52,825 nucleotides of DNA from NCBI GenBank assembly GCA_963517825.1, contig CAUQGB010000004.1:1-52825 (forward strand), given 5' to 3'. The notes beneath the pieces are model-generated. The model made no database searches. It was not told where the DNA came from and saw only the letters and a program-made list of their open reading frames with translations. This document shows positions 27,003 through 34,928 of this stretch, in pieces (position 1 is the stretch's first letter; every line of letters begins with the position of its first letter). The stretch comes from Nanogingivalis sp963517825. GTDB lineage: Bacteria; Patescibacteriota; Saccharimonadia; Saccharimonadales; Saccharimonadaceae. The position numbers and the translations under genes were made by a program.

Positions 27003-27308
27003 TTATCGAGGTAACAATGCGCTAATTAGTGCAGTATCATATTTTGTTGTTGACATTAAAATTAAGTATGTTACAAACACAACAAGGTTAACTGCAAGCG
27101 AAAGAACTAAAACTGCACTTCGAAAATCTTGCGTTACTTGGTCAACTACTACTGTTCCATCTTCAGCAATCATAATTCCATTATTTGTAAGCAATGTTTT
27201 GGCTTTTTTGATATCCTGCTCTTTTTTCGAAACTTTTGTAGTTTTTTCGGTAACTTTTTTAGCTGGAGTTTTTTTAACAATTTTAGTTTCTGTTTGTTTT
27301 TTTGTCAT
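27003..27308 (-). CDS. Small hypothetical membrane protein
   Basis: 101 aa. A Lys/Thr-rich N-terminal half (1-40), a short folded stretch (TLLTNNGIMIAEDGTVVVD), then one membrane helix (about 66-88) and a short tail. No family recognised. The Lys-rich end should be cytoplasmic. AAAGGAAT precedes the ATG. Monocistronic with its own promoter. Confidence 0.7.
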   Translation of the reverse strand: MTKKQTETKIVKKTPAKKVTEKTTKVSKKEQDIKKAKTLLTNNGIMIAEDGTVVVDQVTQDFRSAVLVLSLAVNLVVFVTYLILMSTTKYDTALISALLPR

Positions 27309-27365
27309 TTTTATTCCTTTTTTGTTTATTTGACTTATTTAATCTTAATTGTTTTGTATGTTTAT

Positions 27366-27394
27366 ATAATAGCATAAGTTTTTTAAAAAGTCAA
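27366..27394 (-). promoter_or_regulatory. Promoter of 101-aa gene
   Basis: Minus-strand TTGACT (27394-27389), 17-bp spacer, TGCTATTAT with TATTAT at 27371-27366. Confidence 0.72.
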
Positions 27395-27691
27395 TAGTTT
27401 TTACGTTGAGATATCTTAAAATATTTCGAAAACCCTTGCCAGCTTTTTGTTCGCTTGACTTTATCTTCTTTTATTTTATTTATTTTTTTGACATTCTTTA
27501 TCTTTATTGTATTTGTAATAAAACCTTTTTTAACACTTTAGAACGATATTTAAAAGCCATAAATACCCTCTTTTATGGTATGTGTTTTAGGCTGAAATAC
27601 TGAATTAATTTATGATTCCACTTATGAATATAAAGCAAGCAACTTATTATCGGTTCTTTTATTATATTTTATAGGTTTTTATAAGTAAATT

Positions 27692-27724
27692 AAAAAGACA
27701 ACCTCGTTTTAGATTGTCTTTTTT
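27692..27724 (-). terminator. Terminator of the frameshifted surface-type gene
   Basis: AAAAAGACAA paired with TTGTCTTTTT (about 10 bp), with A/T runs on both sides. Confidence 0.65.
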
Positions 27725-27734
27725 AAATTAGCTT

Positions 27735-27850
27735 TTAGATATGTGGAAACGCAGGAATTCCATCCCCGTCCTCCTGCTGGATTAGTGCATTAATTTCATA
27801 GAGTTGTTTTTCGTCACTCACTTTAGGCTCTGCGGTAATATTTTTATTTT
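27735..27850 (-). pseudogene. Frameshifted C-terminal tail of the 27818-28522 gene
   Basis: In the -1 frame relative to the gene the minus strand reads on without a stop from the A5 run near 27841-27850 to a TAA at 27735-27737. It encodes a protein-like end (...NITAEPKVSDEKQLYEINAL, ending PAFPHI) just before the terminator. One extra A in the A5 run would restore a single gene 27735-28522. Confidence 0.6.
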
Positions 27851-28522
27851 ACCAACCCCTAGAGGATAGATGTCTATATCAGTTTCTATACAATATTCAT
27901 CGTTTCCAGGATTTCCAGTACATTTTTCCGCATTGTAGTTATCTTTAAATTTTTTAAGCAATTCCTTGTCATCTTTTAGCTTGTCAATTTCTGCGGCTAG
28001 AGCTGCTTTGTCTTTTTCTGGATCGCCAGTTCCTTTAATTTTGATGAAGAGCTTTTCTATGCCAGCAGCTGCGCTAGCACCTTGTTTTTCCCTATAATCT
28101 TCATAAGCTTTAAGACCCACAGCAACATTCGCCCCAACCTCATAGTCAGTGTAGCCAGTAGTTTGGCAGGGTTTGCCGTCAACTAGGGTTTCGGCGTAAG
28201 ATAGTTTCGAGAAAGCGTTAATTCCACTAAATGTAGCTGTAGCTAGCATGAAGATTGAAAGAATAATCTTTTTAGATTTCTTGCTTAGCTTTGAAACAAC
28301 GAGAGTTGTTAGTCCAAGGATTAGAGCTAGAGCAAGGATTGTTGTAATAATTCCTGTTGTGTTTTGCACTCCAGTGTTTGGAGCTTGAATGTTTTTTGGA
28401 GCTAATTGAACAGCTACAGTTTCTGTTTTTCCATCTGCTGTTGGAGATGGAGCTGCAGAAACCAAATTGTTTTCTGCAGGCTTATCTAGACAGATAAGCT
28501 TTTTAAGTTTTAAATCTTGCAT
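27818..28522 (-). CDS. Surface-type protein with internal APNTG motif, probably frameshifted
   Basis: 234 aa as it stands. There is no N-terminal signal peptide. Residues 1-45 are Ala/Pro/Thr-rich, followed by QAPNTG (46-51), a membrane helix (about 57-76) and KLSKKSKK, the layout of a C-terminal cell-wall sorting signal. Directly after comes a signal-peptide-like stretch (KKSKKIILSIFMLATATFSG...SYAET) and a helical extracytoplasmic domain with Cys residues. It therefore reads as a sorting tail fused to a signal peptide. The end is frameshifted (see 27735-27850). A decayed copy of its middle lies at 31428-31515. Confidence 0.65.
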   Translation of the reverse strand: MQDLKLKKLICLDKPAENNLVSAAPSPTADGKTETVAVQLAPKNIQAPNTGVQNTTGIITTILALALILGLTTLVVSKLSKKSKKIILSIFMLATATFSGINAFSKLSYAETLVDGKPCQTTGYTDYEVGANVAVGLKAYEDYREKQGASAAAGIEKLFIKIKGTGDPEKDKAALAAEIDKLKDDKELLKKFKDNYNAEKCTGNPGNDEYCIETDIDIYPLGVGKIKILPQSLK

Positions 28523-28568
28523 TTATATTATTCCACCTTATTTTTTCCATTACTCTTATGTCTATTTG

Positions 28569-28612
28569 ATTTTATCATTGTTTGGGAGAAAGGTCAACAG
28601 GGGAAAGGTCAA
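28569..28612 (-). promoter_or_regulatory. Promoter with 15-bp direct repeat
   Basis: Minus-strand TTGACC (28597-28592), 17-bp spacer, TGATAAAAT with TAAAAT at 28574-28569. TTGACCTTT recurs 15 bp upstream (28612-28604) in a repeated context, so the -35 box lies within one of two tandem repeats, a possible activator or repressor site. Confidence 0.65.
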
Positions 28613-28615
28613 TAA

Positions 28616-30166
28616 TCACTGCAAAGAATCTTCACCAAAAAGCTTTTTAATCCGTGCTTCAATTGAGCCTTTATGTCGGCCAAGTTCTTTGCTTAATTTT
28701 AATATTAACCCTTCATCTATTTTACCGTTTTCGAAAATCGCCTCTTGAAGACGCGCATCATCAGAAAGCTTCCATGGTCGATACGCATTCGGGAATTCTT
28801 CTCGCATTTTTTCTAGTTTTTGCGCCCAGGTTGTTTTTGCTGGAGCCTTTTCAATAATCTCACCCGCCTCGCGCTTTTTGGCAGTCTCTAACAGATGAGC
28901 AAAACGCTTTTCAGCCTTTTGACTTTCATTTTTTAGTCGCGTATCAATTCTTTGCGCCTCTTCGCTAACAACTAACGCCATTCGATTTATCCCAATTAAA
29001 TATAACCTGTCTAACGATCGAACTCGCGAAAGAGCCACATAGCCCATTCCTTCAGCAAAAGCTTTTCGAAGGTCAATTCGTGCAGCATCAAGGGTCATTC
29101 CTTGACTTTTATGAACCGTAATTGCATATGCCAGCCGTAGTGGAATTTGCATAATACTTGCCCGTTTTCTTTCACCATCGCGCACCTCCCAAGTGTCTGG
29201 AACCATCGTAACAACTTTTCCGTTTTGAAATTGTACAATCGGATAATCTGTTAAAGTTTCAAAATCAATTACCTCGCCAATTGAGCCATTCACATATTGA
29301 CGATTTTGTGCATTTTTTACAGCCATAACCAACGCACCCTTTTTGAGTCGCAAAAGCTCCGGCGCAAGAACTGATTTTTGCAAAGTTTCAACATAATTTT
29401 TTGCGCCCGTTGTGGTTTGAGCAAAATGAAATTCTTTACCTTCAAGCTCGGCAAGCTTTTGCTCGTTAATTTTATCGACATCAATATTCGTAGTGTGAAG
29501 TTCGGTTAGGTTTTTCGAAAAATCCTCATTTTCGAATTCTGACTCAGCATCAACACGATTGAGCAAGCTTTCGGCATGCTTTCGGCGCAAATCATCCGCT
29601 CGAAGTGCATTTAAAATTTCGGTCAACTCGCTATCTTTCTGACGATAATTCTCTTCAAGATAACAAACCGTAAAATCCGCTAGACGCCAAGCTTCAGAAT
29701 GAATTGCAAAGCCACCGGTTCGACTACCGTTTCGATTGATTGGCGGTAGCTGAAAAAAATCACCACACAAAATCACTTGAATTCCGCCAAAAGGTTTGTC
29801 GTTTTGGCGAATCGTGCGACAAATTTCTTCAACCATATCAAGCCGAAAATCATGCAACATTGAAATTTCATCAATCACTAGAATATCAGTATTTTTAATA
29901 ATTTCCGCACGAGTTTTAGGGATTTTTTCGAAAAATTTCTTAGAAAGATAATCATAAATACCAATTCCACTCCAAGCATGAATTGTGTTTCCACCAAGAT
30001 GAGTTGCCGCTAAACCAGTGGTAGCCGTGACGCTAACTTTTTTTCCAGAATTTTTTGCAAGCTTAATAAACTGGTTAAGCGTGAAAGTTTTTCCACTTCC
30101 CGCCGCCCCAGTTAAAAAGACGTTCTCGCCCGAAAGCATAATTTCTAAAGCTAGCGCTTGTTTCAT
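28616..30166 (-). CDS. PIF1/RecD-like superfamily 1 DNA helicase
   Basis: 516 aa. Walker A GAAGSGKT (20-27), the TATTGLAATHLGGNTIHAWSG block typical of PIF1, Walker B DEISM near 98, CGDFFQLPPI (motif III) and the C-terminal HKSQGMTLD with YVALSRVRS. A small C-terminal helix-turn-helix-like domain (LSKELGRHKGSIEARIKKLFG) is added. PIF1-type enzymes unwind DNA 5'-3'. It starts 9 nt after the DUF4868-like gene and is surely co-transcribed with it. Confidence 0.88.
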   Translation of the reverse strand: MKQALALEIMLSGENVFLTGAAGSGKTFTLNQFIKLAKNSGKKVSVTATTGLAATHLGGNTIHAWSGIGIYDYLSKKFFEKIPKTRAEIIKNTDILVIDEISMLHDFRLDMVEEICRTIRQNDKPFGGIQVILCGDFFQLPPINRNGSRTGGFAIHSEAWRLADFTVCYLEENYRQKDSELTEILNALRADDLRRKHAESLLNRVDAESEFENEDFSKNLTELHTTNIDVDKINEQKLAELEGKEFHFAQTTTGAKNYVETLQKSVLAPELLRLKKGALVMAVKNAQNRQYVNGSIGEVIDFETLTDYPIVQFQNGKVVTMVPDTWEVRDGERKRASIMQIPLRLAYAITVHKSQGMTLDAARIDLRKAFAEGMGYVALSRVRSLDRLYLIGINRMALVVSEEAQRIDTRLKNESQKAEKRFAHLLETAKKREAGEIIEKAPAKTTWAQKLEKMREEFPNAYRPWKLSDDARLQEAIFENGKIDEGLILKLSKELGRHKGSIEARIKKLFGEDSLQ

Positions 30167-30175
30167 TTTCGAAGA

Positions 30176-31252
30176 CTATTCGCCCCCAATCATTCGTGGT
30201 GGTTCGCCCTCTGGCTCATCAAGCAATTTTTTGCTTTTAATTTCGTATCGACGACCCGTAATTTCACTCATAATATAATCTTCATTAATCAGATTCACGA
30301 ACATATCCAAATCGTTGCCATCCATGATAATAATCGCGCCGTTGTCGTCTGTCATAAGTTCGAGCTGCATCTCATCGGCATATTCAACCACTTTTTCTTG
30401 CGAAATTTCACCAATTTCATCCATTTTTTGTAGTTTTGTTGCGGCTTTTTTATGATCACGAACTAAGGTTTGCAAATCTAAACCGTCTGGAAAACTCAGT
30501 TTATATTTTCGTTCAATTTCAAGCACTTTTTGATCAGCCAAAACCTGCTTCTTGTAATCATAATTGAAGAGTTTTTCGAATTTACTTTGGTTAAAAATAA
30601 AGATGTCGTTATTTACAATTAAAACTTGGTTGTCTGGCTGGATTTTTAAACCAAATTCAGGTTCGAAAGCGCCAAATTTACCGTTTCGAAATTCCCAAGC
30701 CGTTGCACCACGCAAAACTTGACCTTGCATAATTTGTTTGGCAACATAAAACTTTTCACCTTTCGAGTTCGTGAAACGCGCCAAAATTCCTTTAATCCGC
30801 TTAAAGTCATGCTCATTTTCATTAAATTCAGGAATGTCAGAATATTGCGTCTCAATCACATTCAAAAGCGCATCCGCATGTTGAACTTTTTTCAACTCAG
30901 TTTTTAAAAGCACATCTTTACTTGCTCCACCATCGGTTTCGTAATTACGCACACTCAAGCCAGTGCCCGCCCCCATATTTACGAAATTAATCATGTCATA
31001 TAAAAATAGTGGTTTAATTTGTGAGTTTAATTCACCCGCAAAGCTTGTAGTAAAAGGAGCGAAATTTTTATTAAAAAGGAAAAACTCGGCATCAAGCTCA
31101 CCTTTAATTCCATCTGTTAAATTCGCCCATTGAAAAATATCAGTTGATTCGTCTTTTTCTGAAGAAGATTCAACCTCGTGGTTTTTTTCTTCTGTTTCGT
31201 ATTGTTTGTTTTCGGTATTTTCTGAATATTCAGTTCTAATTTCATCTTCCAT
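30176..31252 (-). CDS. Possible DUF4868 (KwaB-like) protein
   Basis: 358 aa, soluble. An acidic disordered N-terminus (1-40) precedes a globular domain. The segment NNDIFIFNQSKFEKLFNYD (about 215-233), the helical part after it and the terminal SEITGRRYEIKSKKLL resemble, from memory, DUF4868 proteins, which include KwaB of the Kiwa anti-phage system. KwaA (a four-helix membrane protein) is not present; the partner gene is a PIF1-like helicase. Without a profile search the family call is tentative. Confidence 0.4.
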   Translation of the reverse strand: MEDEIRTEYSENTENKQYETEEKNHEVESSSEKDESTDIFQWANLTDGIKGELDAEFFLFNKNFAPFTTSFAGELNSQIKPLFLYDMINFVNMGAGTGLSVRNYETDGGASKDVLLKTELKKVQHADALLNVIETQYSDIPEFNENEHDFKRIKGILARFTNSKGEKFYVAKQIMQGQVLRGATAWEFRNGKFGAFEPEFGLKIQPDNQVLIVNNDIFIFNQSKFEKLFNYDYKKQVLADQKVLEIERKYKLSFPDGLDLQTLVRDHKKAATKLQKMDEIGEISQEKVVEYADEMQLELMTDDNGAIIIMDGNDLDMFVNLINEDYIMSEITGRRYEIKSKKLLDEPEGEPPRMIGGE

Positions 31253-31259
31253 GTATTAT

Positions 31260-31268
31260 ATTATAGCA
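31260..31268 (-). promoter_or_regulatory. Extended -10 promoter of DUF4868-like gene (leaderless)
   Basis: TGCTATAAT on the minus strand (31268-31260), ending 7 nt before ATG 31252; -35 (TTATTT) weak. No Shine-Dalgarno sequence. Confidence 0.6.
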
Positions 31269-31281
31269 TAAACGCAAAATA

Positions 31282-31307
31282 AAAATAACACCTTTTGGTG
31301 CTATTTT
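31282..31307. terminator. Hairpin, probably old terminator of the decayed gene
   Basis: AAAATAACACC-TTTT-GGTGCTATTTT, 11-bp stem with one mismatch, flanked by T and A runs. No live gene ends here; it lies downstream of the minus-strand remnant. Confidence 0.5.
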
Positions 31308-31427
31308 TAGTAGTCAATAAAACTTATAAATAATCTACTATTACAACTCAAATTCCTATTTTAGTTTTAAAGTTAGCAACAACCTGATATATTCATTTCT
31401 CATCATCCTGCTTAGGAGACTTTATAG

Positions 31428-31515
31428 AGCTAGGGTTTCGACGTAAGGTAGTTTCGAGAGAAATCGTTACCTTGAAACAATGAGAGTTGTTAGTCCAAGG
31501 ATTGGGGATAGAATA
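31428..31515 (-). pseudogene. Degenerate partial copy of the 27818-28522 gene
   Basis: The plus strand here matches 28182-28219 (CTAGGGTTTCG-CGTAAG-TAGTTTCGAGA) and then 28288-28335 (TTGAAACAA-GAGAGTTGTTAGTC), with about 70 nt deleted between them, plus substitutions. The reading frame is broken. It retains the segment after the APNTG helix and the signal-cleavage region. Confidence 0.72.
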
Positions 31516-31541
31516 TTAGAGGGGGTCGATATGTTTTTACT

Positions 31542-31570
31542 TTGATTTTAAACTTATTTTATGTTATAAT
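31542..31570 (+). promoter_or_regulatory. Promoter of Trm11-like gene (leaderless)
   Basis: TTGATT (31542-31547), 17-bp spacer, TGTTATAAT (31562-31570). The -10 ends 6 nt before ATG 31577, so transcription should begin at the start codon. Confidence 0.78.
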
Positions 31571-31576
31571 TTTAAA

Positions 31577-32803
31577 ATGAAAATTGCAATTTTAGGGCGA
31601 CAACCAAGCATTGGAATTGCCGAACTCGAAAGTGTTTTTGGCGGAGAAAAAATTCGTGTGCTTGGTGATTATGCCTGCCTTATCGAAACCGAAAAACTTA
31701 ATGTTTCACATTTTGGTTCAATCTTAAAAACCGGCCAAGTAGCTTTCGAAATTAACTCAACAGATTGGCGAGAAGTTTCAAAAAAGATGACTAAAATTTT
31801 TGAACAAGATTTTTCAAACTTTGAAGGAAAAATTACTCTTGGAATCTCTACTTACGGCCTAAAACTTCGACCAAATGAACTTTCAAAAACGAGCTCGGTT
31901 ATTAAGCAGAAACTTAAAAATCATGATGTTTCTGTGCGAATTATTCCTTCAAAACAATTAGCGCTTTCAACCGCAATTTCACACAATAACAAACTTGGCT
32001 TGAGTGAAAAAAAGATTGAAATTTTAGCAGTTCGTGGCGGTAAAAAAACAATTATCGCCTTAAGTGAAGGTGCACAAAATATCACAAGCTATGCTAAACG
32101 CGACCAAAATAGGCCAAAGCGTGATGCTTTTGTAGGAATGCTACCACCAAAACTGGCTCAAACAATGATTAACTTTGGTGCTGGTAAAAATCAGCCCCAA
32201 ATTAAAGCTTTTTTGGGTGAAAAAACTTTCGAAAACCCTAAAATCCTTGATCCATTTTGTGGAACAGGCACAGTTCTTCAAGAAGCACTTTTAAAAGGTT
32301 TTGAAGTTAACGGAACAGACTTAAGTGAGAAAATGATAGAATTTTCGAAAGAAAACAGCGAGTGGTTTTTGCAAGAATTTAAGCCGCACGGCAAACTTGG
32401 CGAAATTTATCAAGCTGATGCAACGGATGAAAAATGGGCTTTTGCCGACACCCTTTCAACTGTTGTTTGCGAAACTTATCTAGGACAGCCATTCTCCGCT
32501 CCGCCTTCACCAAAAAAATTAACAGAAGTTCGTGAAAATTGTAATCGTATAATTTCAAATTTTTTGAAAAACCTTGCTTCACAAATTCCAGCTGGAACCC
32601 AGATTTGCATTGCCGTTCCTACCTGGAGAACACAAAATGGCCATTTTTCACACCTTCCACTTGTTGACTTTTTAAATGAGCTGGGGTATAATAGAAAAGA
32701 ATTTATGCGCGTTAAACCACAAGATTTAATATATTATCGCGAAAATCAAGTTGTGGCGCGTGAATTATTAGTACTAATAAGGAGTAAAAATGTCACACGT
32801 TAA
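31577..32803 (+). CDS. Trm11-like RNA (guanine-N2) methyltransferase
   Basis: 408 aa. The N-terminal half is THUMP-like. RDQNRPKRDAFVGMLPPKLAQTMIN (about 175-200) matches the conserved entry to the Trm11/TrmG10 methylase domain, and LDPFCGTGTVLQEA (about 230) is the SAM-binding loop. At motif IV, where D/N-PPY is expected, the sequence reads VCETYLGQPF, so catalysis may differ. Relatives methylate G10 of tRNA. It overlaps rpmA by 14 nt. Confidence 0.75.
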   Translation: MKIAILGRQPSIGIAELESVFGGEKIRVLGDYACLIETEKLNVSHFGSILKTGQVAFEINSTDWREVSKKMTKIFEQDFSNFEGKITLGISTYGLKLRPNELSKTSSVIKQKLKNHDVSVRIIPSKQLALSTAISHNNKLGLSEKKIEILAVRGGKKTIIALSEGAQNITSYAKRDQNRPKRDAFVGMLPPKLAQTMINFGAGKNQPQIKAFLGEKTFENPKILDPFCGTGTVLQEALLKGFEVNGTDLSEKMIEFSKENSEWFLQEFKPHGKLGEIYQADATDEKWAFADTLSTVVCETYLGQPFSAPPSPKKLTEVRENCNRIISNFLKNLASQIPAGTQICIAVPTWRTQNGHFSHLPLVDFLNELGYNRKEFMRVKPQDLIYYRENQVVARELLVLIRSKNVTR

Positions 32804-33068
32804 ATCGGGTGGTTCAAGTAAGAACATCCACAATAACGCCGGTCAACGCCTTGGTGTTAAACGATTTGGTGGCCAAAAAGTTAACGAGGGTGAAGTTCTC
32901 GTTCGACAAACTGGTGCAACTAAATTGGCTGGTGAAGGAACTTACATGAGCCGAAATTTCACGATTCATGCCAAACAAGACGGTGTTGTGAAATTTAAAC
33001 AAATCCAAAAACGCAAATTTACTGGTAAAACTGAACGACGCACAGTTGTAGAAGTTGTAGCTGCGTAA
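32790..33068 (+). CDS. rpmA: Ribosomal protein bL27
   Basis: 92 aa. SGGSSKNIHNNAGQRLGVKRFGGQ is the diagnostic N-terminus; IHAKQDGVVKF and a VVEVV end follow. The N-terminal tail lacks the cleavable extension of Firmicutes. AAGGAG lies inside the preceding gene. Unusually, rplU (bL21) is not adjacent. Confidence 0.97.
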   Translation: MSHVKSGGSSKNIHNNAGQRLGVKRFGGQKVNEGEVLVRQTGATKLAGEGTYMSRNFTIHAKQDGVVKFKQIQKRKFTGKTERRTVVEVVAA

Positions 33069-33076
33069 TTTGTAAT

Positions 33077-33113
33077 AAAAAATGGGTCTTTCGTATCGAT
33101 CGACTCATTTTTT
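33077..33113. terminator. Bidirectional terminator
   Basis: 12-bp stem (AAAAAATGGGTC/GACTCATTTTTT, one wobble) between convergent rpmA and the receiver gene. Confidence 0.75.
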
Positions 33114-33129
33114 ATTTATTATTTATTCT

Positions 33130-33519
33130 CTAATAGCTTTCATCAAGACCTAGATGCTCACGAATTTTTTCGATTACATCAGAAATCACAACTTGAGATT
33201 TCACAAGATAATCGTCAACGCCCAGCTCTTCAGCACGTTTTCTGTCACTCTCTTGACTTAGGGCTGTAAGCATAATAATTTGAAGATTCATTGTTTCTGG
33301 CGTATTTCGTAAAATATCCAAAACATCAAAACCAGATATTTTTGGCATCATCACATCGAGTAGAATTAAATCTGGGCGATATTTTAGTGCTGCGGTTAAG
33401 GCCTGCTCACCATCATGCACTTCCATGACTTCAAATTCCTCCATCTCAAGCCTTGCACGATAAACGCTAGCTAAAACTTCATCATCTTCAACTAATAAAA
33501 TCTTCTTTTTTATCTCCAT
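33130..33519 (-). CDS. Single-domain response regulator (CheY-like)
   Basis: 129 aa, REC domain only: acidic pocket E11/D12/D13, phospho-acceptor D55 (LLDVMMPK), T85 and K107. The DVMMPKISGFDVLDILR and YLVKSQV blocks show it is a close paralogue of the tailed regulator at 3058, without the tail. It follows the protease gene by 8 nt; no kinase is adjacent. It may share a kinase with the 3058 protein. Confidence 0.9.
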   Translation of the reverse strand: MEIKKKILLVEDDEVLASVYRARLEMEEFEVMEVHDGEQALTAALKYRPDLILLDVMMPKISGFDVLDILRNTPETMNLQIIMLTALSQESDRKRAEELGVDDYLVKSQVVISDVIEKIREHLGLDESY

Positions 33520-33527
33520 TTTTCCTC

Positions 33528-34709
33528 CTACTTCAAAATTTCTATCGCTTTATTTTTCTGAATATCATTCAATAAATAGCTCTGACCTTCTGGATTTTTA
33601 ATCTCAACATCTGGTGAAATTCCATTATTCGAGATATTTTTGCCACTTGGCGTAAACCATTTAGCAATCGTCACTTTCAATAAAGCATCATTAGGCATAT
33701 TGATTGTCGTTTGAACACTTCCTTTGCCGTAAGATTTTTCGCCAACAATTTGAGCGGCTTTATGTTCCTTTAAAGCACCTGCAACAATTTCGCTTGCGCT
33801 CGCCGAAGATCCATCAAGTAAAATTACAGTTTTAACACCTTTCAAAGGATTATCGCCAGTCGCCCAAATCTCCTCAACCGTTTTCAAACCAGTTCTCTCA
33901 CTCACAATTAGAGCATTCTTCTCAAGCCACAAGCTTGTAACAGTTTTTGCCGCTTGGACATACCCCCCGCCATTTCCACGCAGGTCCAAAATAACTTTCG
34001 AAATTCCTTCATTTTTAATTTCTTCAGCATACTTTTTCGCCAAAGCACCAGTTTCATTATCGAATCGATAAATTGAAAGTGTTGCAACACCGTCTTTCTT
34101 CGTAAGTTCCACACTCGGGTTTTCAATTTTCGCACGAGTTACCGAGAATTCCTTCTTTTCATTACCACGGATTACACTAATTTTCACGGTTGTTCCTGCT
34201 TCTCCACGAATTTTTTTGCTAATTTCAGAAGTATTTTCTTTCGAAACATCCTCACCATTAACTTTCGAAATCACATCGCCTGCCAAGATTCCTGCACTTT
34301 CGGCTGGATTTTTAGCTAAAACTCGCACAACTTTAACAGAGTCGCCGTCTTTTGCGAGCTCAACCCCAATTCCTGTTCCAACGTCACCGCTTAAGCTTTT
34401 ATTGAATTCTTCAGCCTCTTTAGAAGTCATATACTCTGTATATTTATCCCCCACCGCTTCAACTAAACCTTTCGAAGCACCATCGATAATTTTTTGCTTA
34501 TCAATTTCACCATCAAAATTTGAAGCTAAAGCTTGATAAGTTTTTTCGACATTCGAAAAATCTATTCTTTCAACCTTTTTGAGCCCAAAAACTGGCGCAA
34601 TTAAATTTCTAATATCATCTATTCTTGAGCCACCCGCAAAGCCTAAAACCAGCATAAAAACTGAAACCAAAACAAGCGTCGAGCGTTCAACTTTTTTACC
34701 TCTATCCAT
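33528..34709 (-). CDS. Carboxyl-terminal processing protease (S41 family)
   Basis: 393 aa from ATG 34709, where the leaderless promoter places it; in-frame codons further up coincide with the promoter. N-terminal signal-anchor (about 8-28), a PDZ domain (about 85-175, GIGVELA...GDVISKVNG) and the S41 protease domain with LDLRGNGGG, SSASASEIV (catalytic Ser) and EKSYGKGSVQ (catalytic Lys). These proteases trim envelope proteins or regulate murein hydrolases outside the membrane. Confidence 0.93.
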   Translation of the reverse strand: MDRGKKVERSTLVLVSVFMLVLGFAGGSRIDDIRNLIAPVFGLKKVERIDFSNVEKTYQALASNFDGEIDKQKIIDGASKGLVEAVGDKYTEYMTSKEAEEFNKSLSGDVGTGIGVELAKDGDSVKVVRVLAKNPAESAGILAGDVISKVNGEDVSKENTSEISKKIRGEAGTTVKISVIRGNEKKEFSVTRAKIENPSVELTKKDGVATLSIYRFDNETGALAKKYAEEIKNEGISKVILDLRGNGGGYVQAAKTVTSLWLEKNALIVSERTGLKTVEEIWATGDNPLKGVKTVILLDGSSASASEIVAGALKEHKAAQIVGEKSYGKGSVQTTINMPNDALLKVTIAKWFTPSGKNISNNGISPDVEIKNPEGQSYLLNDIQKNKAIEILK

Positions 34710-34716
34710 AAGTTCC

Positions 34717-34745
34717 ATTATATCACAAAAGCACAAGCATAACAA
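34717..34745 (-). promoter_or_regulatory. Promoter of S41 protease (leaderless)
   Basis: Minus-strand TTGTTA (34745-34740), 17-bp spacer, TGATATAAT with TATAAT at 34722-34717, ending 7 nt before ATG 34709. Confidence 0.75.
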
Positions 34746-34899
34746 AAAAATAAGCCCTGAAAGATAAGTTTAATATTTAATGCTTTAAAATAATCTGAAT
34801 TTGCACTGTTTTTGTTATGATTTTACTATAAAATTTCTCCTTTCCTTACTATTGTAGCAGGGTGACTATATCTTTAGAAGAATATTGAAATAAAAGAAA

Positions 34900-34922
34900 A
34901 GACCCACATTTTTTGTGAGTCT
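34900..34922 (-). terminator. Terminator of small gene 34929-35168
   Basis: AGACTCACA-AAAAA-TGTGGGTCT hairpin on the minus strand (9 bp, one wobble), then TTTTCTTTT. Confidence 0.75.
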
Positions 34923-34928
34923 AAGAAG

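Larger units (their letters stand above)
27309..27734. other. Very AT-rich intergenic region
   Basis: Holds the promoter of the 101-aa gene (27366-27394), a CCATAAA/TTTATGG inverted repeat (27557-27578) and a terminator (27692-27724). The remainder shows no coding character; the open frame at 27406-27603 is Phe/Leu-rich composition noise. Confidence 0.6.
31253..31576. other. 324-bp intergenic region with promoters, hairpin and gene remnant
   Basis: Contains the leaderless promoter of the DUF4868-like gene (31260-31268), a hairpin (31282-31307), the decayed copy (31428-31515) and the promoter of the Trm11-like gene (31542-31570). Confidence 0.7.
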
